A stretch of DNA of 64,000 bases, from positions 31,316,185 through 31,380,184 of the forward strand of contig CM019220.1 in the NCBI GenBank assembly GCA_009741485.1. The letters are read 5' to 3'. The notes beneath the pieces are model-generated. The model ran no database searches and was not told where the DNA came from. It saw nothing but the letters and a program-made list of their open reading frames with translations. This DNA is from Malurus cyaneus samueli (taxonomy: Eukaryota; Chordata; Aves; Passeriformes; Maluridae). Each line of letters starts with the position of its first letter. Within the stretch, counting starts at the first letter, position 1. Positions 1-11,114 of this stretch are shown here, one piece after another. Made by a program: the position numbers and the translations under genes.

Positions 1-390
1 GTGAGGAAAGGTGTGCAGGGTGCTGACAATGAGAAAGGGCTGAGGAAAAGGTGTGCAGGGTGCTGACACTGAGTAAGGGCTGAGGAAAAGGTGTGCAGGG
101 TGCTGACACTGAGTAAGGGTGAGGAAAAGGTGTGCAGGTGCTGACACTGAGACAGGGATGAGGAAAAGGTGTGCAGGGTGCTGACACTGAGTAAGGGATG
201 AGGAAAAGGTGTGCAGGGTGCTGATAGTGAGCAGGGGATGAGGAAAAGGTGTGCAGGGTGCTGACATGAGAAGAGGTGAGGAAAAGGTGTGCAGGGTGCT
301 GACAATGAGCAAGGGATGAGGAAAAGGTGTGCAGGGTGCTGACACTGAGAAAGAGATGAGGAAAAGGTGTGCAGGGTGCTGACACTGAGC
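1..390. repeat. 40-bp minisatellite, truncated by the window edge
   Basis: About ten head-to-tail copies of a 39-41 bp unit. Each carries the core GGTGTGCAGGGTGCTGACA followed by a variable purine-rich part (GAGTAAGGG, GAGAAAGGG, GAGCAGGGG). The array already runs at base 1, so its left end is outside the window; it decays into unique sequence near 390. Copies differ by single-base changes and 1-bp indels, as expected for a VNTR-type array. No coding potential is seen. Confidence 0.95.
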
Positions 391-3384
391 ACTGTGTGCT
401 CTGCCACTGCAGCAGCTGTGCTTCAAGGCCAATGATTTGCTTTTTGCTCTGGAAATGTTAAGGTTGTTGCAGAGGACCTGCTTTGATTCGTTGTCTGCCT
501 TTTCTTGGAAGGCTCAGTTGTGCCAAACCTCACCAGAGGTGCAGCAGAGCTACCCACAGTATTGCAAACTTGGCTGGAATGATGGCTTTGGGCCCTTGCT
601 CTCTCTCAGGGTTTTGAAGTTATATTCCTGAGAACAAGCAGGAGTTACTTAAGGACTGGTCATTGAGTCAAGTGGAAAACTATTGGATATAAGCAAAACA
701 TATAAATTTATTTTTTATTTTTTGCTATATATTAGTAATGCAATTATATATAAACCATAAAAGATAGCTTGTAACTCAAAATGAAGGTATAGAACAGAAC
801 TCAATCGATTCATTTTTTTTCTGTCAGGGTTTGAGGGGCTTCAGGAGACTCAGATAATAAGATATTACTGCAGCTTCATGTTCTTTTCAGCAAATAGTAG
901 GCAAGAAGTGGGAATAGCCTAAAAATATCAGCTAACTGGAAAGAGAACTAAGGTAATGTCCAGCTGACCCACCTCCAGAAACAGCAGATAGACTCCAGGG
1001 GCATCTGGCTTTTGTTTCTGTCTCAGAAGGTTTGGGTTTTGCAGTGAGGAGGTTGGGAGAGGAGAAGGGGGGCAGGGTTTTTGTTTGGGTTAAACTGACA
1101 TTTTGACTCTAGTCTTTTTAGAAAAAAGGGCTCCTTGAAAATCTTAGTGCTGTGTTTCCTTATTGCAAATCTCCAGCAAGACTAAAGCTTTGTTGGTATT
1201 GGTTCCTGATGATTGCTATGAAAGCAGCTACAATAGCTGGTACCTTTTATTTTCTCTGTACTGTTACATGCAGACTGCTGCAGAGGAAGAGGTGGGGAGA
1301 TAAGCTTCAGGCTCAGCTTGCCAGTTGCAGCATTAAATTGTTATTTAAATGCTTTTTCTTGATGAAAAGCTCAAATTCTGCCCTCATTAAGCACCGTCAG
1401 TTGGCACAGCTCTCTTGTGCTGCCCAGTTATGCCCCATAAGTCGGATAAGAAGCATTTCTTGCTAAAAGATCAAGAGGGAGACTTAGAAATGTTTTACAG
1501 TGTTATATAAGAACTGAGTCTGGCTGTAGGTCGTCCTTGGACTTGAAACAATCAGGGTCACAGTTCCAGCCTGAACATGAGCTCGGTGCTCTCATCTTGA
1601 AGTTGTTCTAAATTTTAAGCCATTATGGTCTATGACTAACTCTGCAGTTTAGATTGGCATAATCTCAAAGGAAGGTATTTCCCAGCATCTGGAAAAAAAA
1701 GTGGACATAAGCCTTTTAAAGCATACTGCAAGAAAACTATACAACAGCTTGAGGCATCATGTGTAGGTTGTTTAATTTCTTCAGCATAATTATCCTTTAA
1801 AGATGGGTGTGCTAGTACCATAATCCTTTCAGAATTCCAGCAGAAGACTAAATGCTTGGCTAGCTCAGGCCAATGAGTTTTATGGGATCTGTACTGTCTT
1901 TTTTTGCAGATCTAATGTAATGGGTTTGTTTTGTAAATAGAAAATCAAGGTCAGATTTCTCTTGTAGGACTGAGCATCAAGAAAAGTTTGTCATCTTTTA
2001 TTAAAAATTTGCAATATCTGAAGTATTGTATGTAATGGTGATAGTATTGCTCATAGTGTGATTGAATAATACCATAACTTTATGTAGAGCAGATCTTCAA
2101 AATATGCATTACAGACAGAAACCAGCAGTTTGTGTCTAGAAGTTGTGTTGCTTTGTGTAGGTCTTCACTGACCCTACAAATCTGCTGGTCCCAAGGTAGG
2201 TGTGGGTCAGGAATATTTTATACTCATCCACTTGTTTAATGTGTGCCTCCACAGTGCCTGTTTCAGGATCATTGGTTTTTTATTCAGATAATTTTTGCCT
2301 GAGAGCTGTGCAGATCCGAGTGTTGAGACACACAAAGATCTCCCCTGTTCTCAGCTTATTTTCTGTTCTATGTGCATTTGAGACTCAGTGGTGCTCAGAG
2401 AACTGATTTGGAGTCACATAACTAAGATCACTATCTACTGATCTCGACCAAGATGTTCTGAGGATTTTACACTTCAACAAAGCCTCTTTAAAAGGTTCTT
2501 TGTGCTTCAAGTCAGATCACTGTGTGGAGCAGCTCTTTTCAAAGGACTGGGCAGTGGAAGTCTGCCAAAATCCTTCACTTCCTTCAAAAGCTTCTGTTGG
2601 ATGTCCTCTGTCTTGACTTGGTGCTGGGGGCACTGCGTGTATCTCGGTTGCTGTGACTGTTCTCCAGATCAAACAGAATCAGCAGCTCATCAAACTGAGC
2701 AAACAAGCTCAGAAAGACTGTAGGAGACCTCCCAGCTGGATATGTGCCCCAGAGAGCAGTGCATTCCGTAATGGGAATGGGCTGCCCTCAAATGAGAAGA
2801 TAATGTCTGTGTCAGATAAGCCAGCATGTTGGTGAGTACAGAGATAAACCCACTCCAGAACAAAGCAGGGCATGCTGAGGCAGCTGCTGAGAGTGCTGAG
2901 ATCACCCATCAGAAATGTATGTTCACACAAGAGAGATCCCTTGTACTGCCATGACCTAAAAGGCCAAGAAGTCACGCTGCAAATAGATGGGTCTGTAAAT
3001 CATCAGCCTGAACCAGCCTGCACTGAGGCAGGAAGGGCAGTGGGAAACCTGAGAGCTCTGTGCTCTGCACCCCTTGTCTGTAAGGCCTTCGTGGGAGGGG
3101 ACAGCTGTCTGTGGTGGAAGATTATGCAGTGATAATCATACAGGAAGCTCAGCAGCCAGTTTGAGCAATTCCAGTCTTTGTCCACACTCCAATCCATGCT
3201 AGTGGCATAGCAGGTGGGAGCAGTACAGCCTGTGTGGAATTAGGGGAGGTCCATGATGAAATGTCTGTTTTACTAGAAAAGAAGCACAGCAAAAAATTGT
3301 AACCCTTATCTTCACCATCATCACCTCCAGCTGCACTCTAGAGAGCACCTGGAAAAGGATATTTCTCATCCCATTTCTTCTGAT
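391..3384. other. Intergenic, no recognisable gene
   Basis: AT-rich unique sequence. Open frames are all below about 105 codons, overlap on both strands and resemble no family I know. The only segment with exon-like boundaries is 2668-2831, listed separately. Confidence 0.6.
2668..2831 (+). other. Exon-like block of unknown identity
   Basis: A 164-bp segment is preceded by a pyrimidine-rich acceptor (TGTTCTCCAG ending at 2667) and followed by a near-consensus donor (G|GTGAGT at 2832). It is open throughout in one + frame (54 codons plus 2 nt), starting IKQNQQLIKLSKQ, a short Lys/Gln-rich heptad-like stretch. I do not recognise the peptide. The minus strand is also open here in two frames, which weakens the coding argument. 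It could be a non-coding RNA exon, an exon of an unknown gene, or chance. Confidence 0.2.
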
Positions 3385-3455
3385 AGACTTGGCAGCATTA
3401 GGTTTGTGGTTTAATTCAATCTTAAATGTCTTTTCCAACCTAAATTACTCTAGAA
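3385..3455 (+). mobile_element. CR1 LINE 3' end, diverged
   Basis: The stretch reads like the typical CR1 3' untranslated end: a weakly conserved part, then ATCTTAAATGTCTTTTCCAA and CCTAAATTACTCTAG, matching the family pattern of 'GATCTTAAAGGTC...TTCCAACCTAAATGATTCTATG'. CR1 copies are usually severely 5'-truncated, so a lone 3' end is expected. The copy is old, with several mismatches and a degenerate terminal repeat. Confidence 0.7.
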
Positions 3456-6400
3456 GACAGTCTGGACACTTCCATAATGATGTTGTTCTTATCTAGCTAG
3501 GCAACTGGCCATAGGAAGTGGCAGCATGATTACCAGAGAAGGCTCAGTGCATCTTCTGTTGGATTTCTGTACCCTGTTTAATCCTAAAGAAAACGAGATT
3601 AAATACCACAGTGCTTTTTAGCTAATAGAATTTCTTGGAGGATGGAAAAGCACCAATAAGAAGGTGCATGGAATCAGAACAGGATGCCAGAACAGAGCAA
3701 TGTCTTCTGTTGGTGCTGCTGCTCACTGAACCTCTGTAAGGCAAAGGAAAATCTGTAAGATATCAGTGGATGACTGGGTTTACATGTGTTCCTAGCCTCA
3801 AAAGCTGAGGAAAGAAAGCAGGAAATATTTGGGGTTATGGAGGGAGGCAAACCTATTTTGCACAGGATTGGCATGTTTGAAGAACAAGCCAAAAATGGGT
3901 GTTGTCAGGTGTAGAATACACAGCACACAGAGGAATAGCTTCATACACCTTTTTATAGCTTTTGGTTTTCTTCAAAAGAAAACAATAGATAGCTGTCTCC
4001 TGGGTAACAGGAGAGAGGAAAATGTTGCCACAAAGACTAAAGAGAATCAAAGTGTGAATTCTGACTGTGACCATAAAACTCTCAATAAGCCAGAAATAAA
4101 GTAGGGCTTAGGTGGCAATCTTGTCTAGGGGCCAGGGTTTGCTTATGCTCTTAGAATTGTCTTCAAATGCAGGTGGGTGATTGCACTGAAAGGCCTAAGA
4201 AAATCGACCAAAACTAATTGTATTCTCTGTAAGACTTCTGTCACGCCCAAACATTTAAATTTTTAAAAAATTCTACAGCTTCCTTCCCTCCTTTACTTGG
4301 GCACTTGTATAAAGCTGCTACAACGCTTCCCCTTTATCAAGATAGAAGTTTAGCCCTGCAAACTTTCTTTACTCACTTTCCCTTTTAGCTAACCATAAAA
4401 TTCCATGTGTGTGAAGTAGCTGGTGTGTGTTACAGGATCAGAGCCACACCATGCCATAACTTTAGTCTCTCAAACTCCTTGGAACTGCTGTGGTCTCTTT
4501 TCTTGGATGTTTCCATTCATGAACATTGCTTATGCACAGTGAGCTTCAGCACAGTTCATCTAGTTTTGATCTATTATGCAACAGAAATGTCAGTGCAGTT
4601 CACTAAATCTTAGCTGTGATTTATGATTTCTTTTTAATCTGTGCTAATTTGGGGGCCACTTGACATTAATGCATAGCTTGAAAAGGGGTATTAGCGACTC
4701 AAATATTGTTGCCAGGTTTCTGTGGTTTACTTTTGCCCATACCAAGCATTAAGCAATTAATCTCAACGGATTATGCACGGCAAAAACAAAACAACCTCTC
4801 AGATGTGGCTTACATTTGTTTGAGAAAAACTTTCATTGGAAATGAGGAATTTGAAACAAAGAAGAACAGGATATTTATAAACAATAACTATGTGACAAAA
4901 TGCTTGTGTAAGAAGAGACTAAACTTAGCATTTGCGAGATTTTTAGCTGTGTTCTGGATATTCTCAAGCACAGGTAACCCATTTGATAAGTAAAACAAAA
5001 GATATTGCACAAGTTGTCCACAGTCCTTAAATGTGTGTTTTTATAACATCTTCCTGAGCACTACCTTTTTTTTTTTTCTTTTAAGATGTTTTTTTTTTTC
5101 CATTTGAAAATGTTTGATAGCCATGCCTCAGGTAAAAAGTTGTCTTTGAAACTGGTGCCAGGTATTGTACAGATGAATCAAAATTGCCTGCAGCAAATGT
5201 TGAGAGAACAGGGACTGTACAGCCTGTGACCATCCACACTAAGACCTACTGTCCTTTTAGTGAGTAGAGATTGCCACAGAACAGCTGCAGTGCTGGGATC
5301 ATTTCATGAGCCATAGCACTGTGCACAGCCAAAGTATGGTAGTGCCTGGGGTTTTTTGCATGCTGCAAAATGGAACAAACTCACTGGAAAACAATAGAGA
5401 AAGATAACAAGATTTTAATTTTATTTTTTTTTAGCTCTGCACCATCTAAATATGCTGTATATTTTAAATTATGTAAACCAGAATAAACTGTGTCCAAAAT
5501 TTTGAATTACGTAGGACAATAATTATTTGCATACCTGGCATGAACTTTCCAGCACCGTGCATGACTTGTGTAATTTGTTTAAAACCAGGTTAAAGTGGGA
5601 CTCAGCAGCTCCCATGATGAGCTCACACCAGCTGTGTCTGCATGGTGAGGAGTGAGAGAGAAGCTCCCCAAAATACCCCTGCCCAGGTTCTGGGCTGCTC
5701 CGTGCTGGCTGAAAAAGCCAAGGCTTTCCAAAACTGGAAAAGACTTTCCAAAACTGGAAAAGTTTTCCTCCCTGCTTGATGTCGTTCCTTGCAGAGAAGC
5801 AGGTTGACAATAAGTGACAATATATCAAACAATGGGTACTTAGATCACCAGATTACTTGATTTTGGTATTACAGGTTGCTTTAAAAATGTACCTTTAAAA
5901 ATGCTTTCAATGTAAGTACAAAACAAGTGTAACATTTCATCTTTCCATCCAGCTAGCTACATATTCCAACCTCTTAAAGGACTGAAGGGTTACTCTTTTG
6001 GGGAGTTGGGTTTTTCTTCGAGGAAATTTGTGGGAATTAAGACAGAAAATGTTAGAACAATACCCTGTTGTTACTGGAAAGTTTCTTAATTGTGATACTT
6101 CACAGAAATCTTAGCAGAGTGTTATGAGAAGTGTAAAATGAATCCAGGTAAAATAGCTTTTGCAGAGAGGGTAGCAGATATTTTTGGATTTCCTGTCATA
6201 AGGCATGCTTTCAAATCTTTGTAGGGGAAATCAAAGAGACTGGGAGGAAAGAACCATCAGCCAAATACTTTTGGTATTTATAACAGGTGTGCAGAAGGTA
6301 TATCGTTTGCTACAGCCTTTGCACGCTACATTAGAATGCAAAGACAAGGACCTAAAATCATCGATGTTTCTAGAAATATATTGACTCTTTTTTGACAGCT

Positions 6401-8242
6401 TTGGGGAATTTGGACACTTTCAATCAAATTTGGCAGGAGAGCTTTAAAGCACAGTGAAGCTCACCAAAATTTTATGAGAGCCGTTGTGTGAGCAGGGAAA
6501 GGAGCTCCTGTACCAAGAGCTGGAGAAGCTGCCCAGGGATTTGTTTGGTGTTGTCCAGGCTGATCCTGCTGAGGTTTGAGACAAACTGCAGGGGCTTCTC
6601 CCAACAAGCACAGTGTGCCAAAGAAACATGGGAGAGAGGAGTAGCTGAGGCTGTGGTCTGAGTGCAAGAATATGTCTTCTGTCCTTCCAACGGGATTGCT
6701 CTGTGTTGCTGATGAAGGAATTTTTAAACCAGCTCTTTTGTAACAGCACACCAAAGAGCTGTTCTCCCCTCCTAACTGTTCCACTACTGCTTAACAAAGT
6801 GCAAATCCTACTTTTCTTCTTCTGTATGAAGAAATGGACCTGGCTTGCTTATAGTCTATCTGCACCATATCTTTCTTCTTTAATAAATGTAGCCCAAAAA
6901 TCATCTGTGTGCTTTCTCAAAACCCCTTCCCTACCTTCACATTACCTATTATCATAATCTCATCTATTTTAAATGGTTGGACTCTATAGTTAAATCTTAT
7001 CTTCATTCTCTTAGGGATCTTATCATTCCAACACTTGTGGCCCCATTTCCTGTTCTGGAGAACCCTTGGAGTGCTTTATGCCTTTCCATGTAACTGTTTA
7101 CAAGCTGCTTTTCAGGGCACAGCTGTCACTATAAGACTAAAACCAAATCCAAAATCAACTAAATATAGCTGTTCCACAGGGAACCACCTCTGATAAGGCC
7201 AAATAAATTACAGGAAAAAATAGAGATCCAGAACATAAGTCCCGTACAGCCAAGACCTGAACAATGGCTAAATCAAAACAATGTTCAATACAGCCAGGAA
7301 AAAAACCAATAATGTGGCAAAGTAGTGCTGGTCAGGCAGCCTTGCCTTTCCTCCTGCCTAGATGAAACGCAGTCTGGGCTTTTGCCTGCTGCCCAAAAGG
7401 CAGGATTACTGATAACATGCACACTGGGGGTCACAAGGAAGTCAGGGTTACACTGGCACACCAATTCCACCACCAGCTGTGCCAATAATGGGCATATTCT
7501 AAAGGAATCCCACCACTCTTCCCCTTAGCTCTTGATTTAAAACTGGGATCCTGTGATGCAGTAAACTCTGCAATTTTGCCCTGCTTAATGGCATTTGATA
7601 GTGAGCAGAACAGTAAATGAAGAGCCAGCTTTATTTCTATAGCTGCTGTTTTAAAACAGCATGGAAATCATAGCCCTGCAGTGACTTTGGTGATTTGTGA
7701 AAGGCAAATCATCACAAAAGGGACTGTAACAGAGGTGCTAAGAATGGACAAGCTACAAGATGCCATGAAGCCCCAGTTCAAATATTGACTTGGGTTAGGA
7801 TTGAGTGAATTAGTATCTTTAACTTTAAAAGTAGGCACTCACTGGCATCTTGTTGATATTAGGATAAGATTTAGAAGATAAAAATCTGTAAACCCAGTGT
7901 GTTGTTCTCTCTTTGTTAGCCTGGAGAGCTACAAGGATTCTGAGGTTCAAAGGCAGATAGCATTATGCATTCATCTCAGTGAGTGTAGGTCATTCATACA
8001 TTTTTAAGTCATTAACATCAGGGAAATAAGATTTCCCCCCCCCCAAAAAAAAAAAGAAAAAGGAGCAGGGGAGCTTACACCCCTGCTCATTTCCTACACA
8101 ATTTTGCATGAGATATAGCTAGCTTAGCTTGTTCACAAATATCAAAGTCAAGTACCTTGACTTTCATTTCATTTGATTCCTCTTCAAAATACTTTCTTTC
8201 TGTTTTAGAACCAAAAATCATTTTCTTCCTCTTCCCAAATGT
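3456..8242. other. Intergenic, no recognisable gene
   Basis: Unique AT-rich DNA. Overlapping frames at 6444-6797 (up to 117 codons, minus strand) are of ordinary composition and unrecognised. A short direct duplication lies at 5722-5762: two copies, 20 bp apart, of CTTTCCAAAACTGGAAAAG, itself partly palindromic. T-rich tracts occur near 5066-5100 and 5410-5432. Confidence 0.6.
8035..8088. repeat. C10-A11 tract followed by a short hairpin
   Basis: Ten C are followed directly by eleven A (8035-8055). Just downstream is a perfect 9-bp inverted repeat, GAGCAGGGG (8063-8071) and CCCCTGCTC (8080-8088), with an 8-nt loop. No gene ends here, so it is not read as a terminator. Confidence 0.7.
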
Positions 8243-8302
8243 CATAGGATGTTATAGAACTGTTAAGATTGGAGAGAACCTTTAAGATCATCAAGTCCAG
8301 CT
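8243..8302 (-). mobile_element. CR1 LINE 3' end, minus strand
   Basis: Read on the + strand, the segment starts TCATAGGATGTTATAGAACT and continues through GAGAGAACCTTTAAGATCAT to AAGTCCAGC. This is the familiar reverse complement of a CR1 3' end (terminal ATTCTATG repeats, then the 'CCTTTAAGATCATC.AGTCCA' block). Only the extreme 3' end is clear; sequence to the right is not recognisably CR1. Confidence 0.85.
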
Positions 8303-9237
8303 ATCATAGTAAAAGAGTACTCAAGAATTTAGGAAAAATTGAAAGGCTGCTTCTGCATTGAGTGCCTGCCCTGATCCAAAATCAGCTCCATTGGGGATGT
8401 CCATATTTGCCCCTTTCCAGTTTGAAGAGCTGTCAATAGAGCAAATAAGTGCTAGGAATTCTTCGGGCATGATCAGCAAATGTAAACCTATACCACTGTC
8501 AGATATGAAGATGGTGGGGCAGGAGAGTCCAGATGACATTTATGAGCTTCTGCCAAAAGCTTTTAACTTGGCCAAACTTGGATGGATTCTTTCTTTCTCT
8601 TGTAACAGCACAGGATCCCTCCTTGACATGTGTTCCTCTCATTCTTCTGTACATACAGTCTGCTCTGTGAGGCATAGAAAATGCTTGCCATAATTATTAA
8701 ATGGTAGAATTGGCAGAGCTTTACACACACACAGTCTTAAAAAAAAAAATCCAAACTCAGCCGTGTACTGGGTATGAAATATTTAAGCCCAAATGAGAAA
8801 CGATTCTGACCCTTTTGAGAGAGGAGTGATGAGCAAGCACATCAATACATATTAATGTCACAAACTTTGACATTAACTATTTCAGATCATGCTTTATTGG
8901 TTGTGATCACTTACTTGTTATGAGACTGGTTAAGTGAAAAAGACAAATGAGATTTTAATCCTTGAGGGTTTACATCCTAACATCCAAAATTCAGGATGCT
9001 TTTGAAGAGTGATTAGTACATACCAGAAAACAGTATAAAACACTGTATCTGTATCTCTGTAACTTCATATCAAATATTATTAATCCTGTAAAACAGTAAT
9101 AATAATGTTTTCTTTCCTTCATTTTGGTTTGCCATCATTAATACAATGTAGGTAGGTCAAACTGGACACTAGATTTTCATTGACAGCTGCATAACCTTAT
9201 AGAGTTGCTACTGGCTAAAATAAATAATTACCCTCCA

Positions 9238-9240
<3 letters not shown>
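8303..9240. other. Intergenic, no recognisable gene
   Basis: Directly beyond the CR1 end lies a stretch open on both strands (8321-8539 minus; 8358-8693 plus, 111 codons). Neither translation resembles a known family. It could be a more diverged body of the CR1 copy or unique DNA. No splice-site pair or promoter is evident. Confidence 0.5.

Positions 9241-9284
<44 letters not shown>
9241..9284. repeat. Poly(T) tract, 44 bases
   Basis: An uninterrupted run of 44 T. I looked for a minus-strand retrocopy to the right (which would give a 5' poly-T on this strand) and saw neither a polyadenylation signal in the right place nor a gene-like sequence. The exact length may be unreliable in the assembly. 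Confidence 0.95.
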
Positions 9285-9288
<4 letters not shown>

Positions 9289-10980
9289 AATGAAGACGTA
9301 GGAAAAAGCAAGTTTTCAGCATATTCTTGGCTGGACCCTTAGAGATTACAAGATAAAAGCATCAAAATCTCTTGCATTAGTAAAGGAAGATATTAATCTA
9401 CCAGGCCACAGAATTTATCAAATAAGTGAGCTGAATATAAAGGTGAAATAAAGATGGAGTACCAGATGCTCTGAAATGTGGTATCACTATTGGAAATGGC
9501 TGCACCAAATGGTGCAAAGGTAGTGGAGATGGTAAATAATAGAGATTACTAAGGTATAGTTTCTTTGTGTTTTAGAAGTGGTAGCACAGAAGCCAGGAAT
9601 CAGCTGGAAGTCCTGCTCTGGCTATATTTCTCTGTGTAGGTTAATCCATTATTTTTTCCTAATAAAGTCTCCAGAGTTAATCCTGCTGGGTTGCACAGCC
9701 CACTGTGCATAGCAACAATGAGTTTCAAGAGGGCCAATGCACCTTGTGCTGATTTCAAGCCTCCAGTTTTTTGTGTTGCTCAGAGAATATGGCTTCTTAC
9801 ATGGCCTGTCCAATCAAGAGATTACAGAAACTCTCCCCATTACTGTTTAGGAAGTGAACTTTCTGCAGAAATGAAAACAGGATGCAAACTAGCACGGGTT
9901 CTGCAGCACAAAATGTGCTTGCACTAAAGATCCCCTGTGGGAGTGTACACAGCTTTGGGCCAGATAGATGGAGGAGTTAGTTTCCCTTTCTCCTTCCAGT
10001 TCCTCCAAAGCTTTAGGGGTTATCTATTATAGCAGATGCAGTGGGGAGGAAAGGAGATGTGCAAGAGATGTTTATTGTATGAACTGAGTGAAGACATTAC
10101 CTCTAGCACTATCCCATTTGCTGTATTCAGATATTTATTAGTGTTACAACTGAGCCACAGATGTTCAGTTTAATGTTGGTGTAAGGAAATTAGTGGCTGG
10201 AGCCAACAATCTTCCAATTCTCAAGTTTTGGGGAAATAAATAAAGGACAGTGGAGGATGAAGACAAAATGGGTCAGTACAAAAGGGAATATGGAAGCAAC
10301 ATTCCATGAATCTCATGCATTCCTTGAAGCTCTTGGAGCTCTTTCTGCTCCAGGGAAGGACTGGAAATGGACATGGAGAAGTATTTGATCTCCTTGACCT
10401 GCAGGTGGCTTGAACCTTGCCACTGCTTCAGCTAATGGTGATCCAGAGACATGGAGCTCACAAAAGATGTAGTGACATAGTGATGGTTTAGAGAGAAAGC
10501 AGCAGGAAGGGAATTAAGTTCTTCAGGTGTAGCAGTGACGGTCAAGTGAAGGACAGAGAGCAAAACACAACAGCAAAAGGAGAGAGCACAGGTGTGTGTG
10601 TGTCCTGGTGAGGAAAAAGCAGCACTTGAGGTTCACATTAGAGAATCTACATGGGTAAACACACCAGTGAAAGAAATCTCACCAGTGCCCTGCTGAAGGA
10701 GCAGAAGCCTTAATCAGAGCTTGGAACAACTACAAAAAGTGGAGCAGTCAAAAGTGATGGGTTGGCTGGGTTGGCATGTGTGAAATCTTGAAATTGTTCC
10801 TTCATTTTCCAGTCTCATCAGTCAGATTCTTTTTCTTCTGATTTCACTCACCCCCTCTCCCTTTCCCAGCAGAATTCCTTAGTATCAGTTCTCTCATGAG
10901 CTGATCTTCTTTTAATCTTGCAGCTGAGAAATTATAACATGGTAGGATATCATATGGGTGGCATTTTACTTTGTCAGGGC

Positions 10981-11114
10981 TTGGGAGGTTTGGGTTTTTG
11001 TGGGTTTGATTTTTTTTTTGTTTGTTTTTTCGTTTTTTTGGGGGGTTTTGGCTGGTTTTTTTCTTTTTGGAGGGGGAGGTTGGTGGGGTTTTTTTGTTCA
11101 TTTAATTTTTTTTC
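10981..11114. repeat. G/T-only low-complexity tract
   Basis: The + strand is almost only G and T, with runs of up to ten T alternating with G runs of 2-6. The G runs (about 11040-11096) could support G-quadruplex folding. Similar shorter tracts lie at about 14396-14472 and 19766-19811. The apparent Lys/Pro-rich minus-strand frame and Phe/Gly-rich plus-strand frames across it are composition artefacts. Confidence 0.8.

Noticed and set aside
6444..6797. 117-codon minus-strand frame
   Set aside because: Three overlapping frames are open together; Ser/Leu-rich noise-like peptide with no family match.
8063..8088. GC hairpin after an A tract as a transcription terminator
   Set aside because: Bacterial-type terminators do not apply in a vertebrate genome and no gene ends here.
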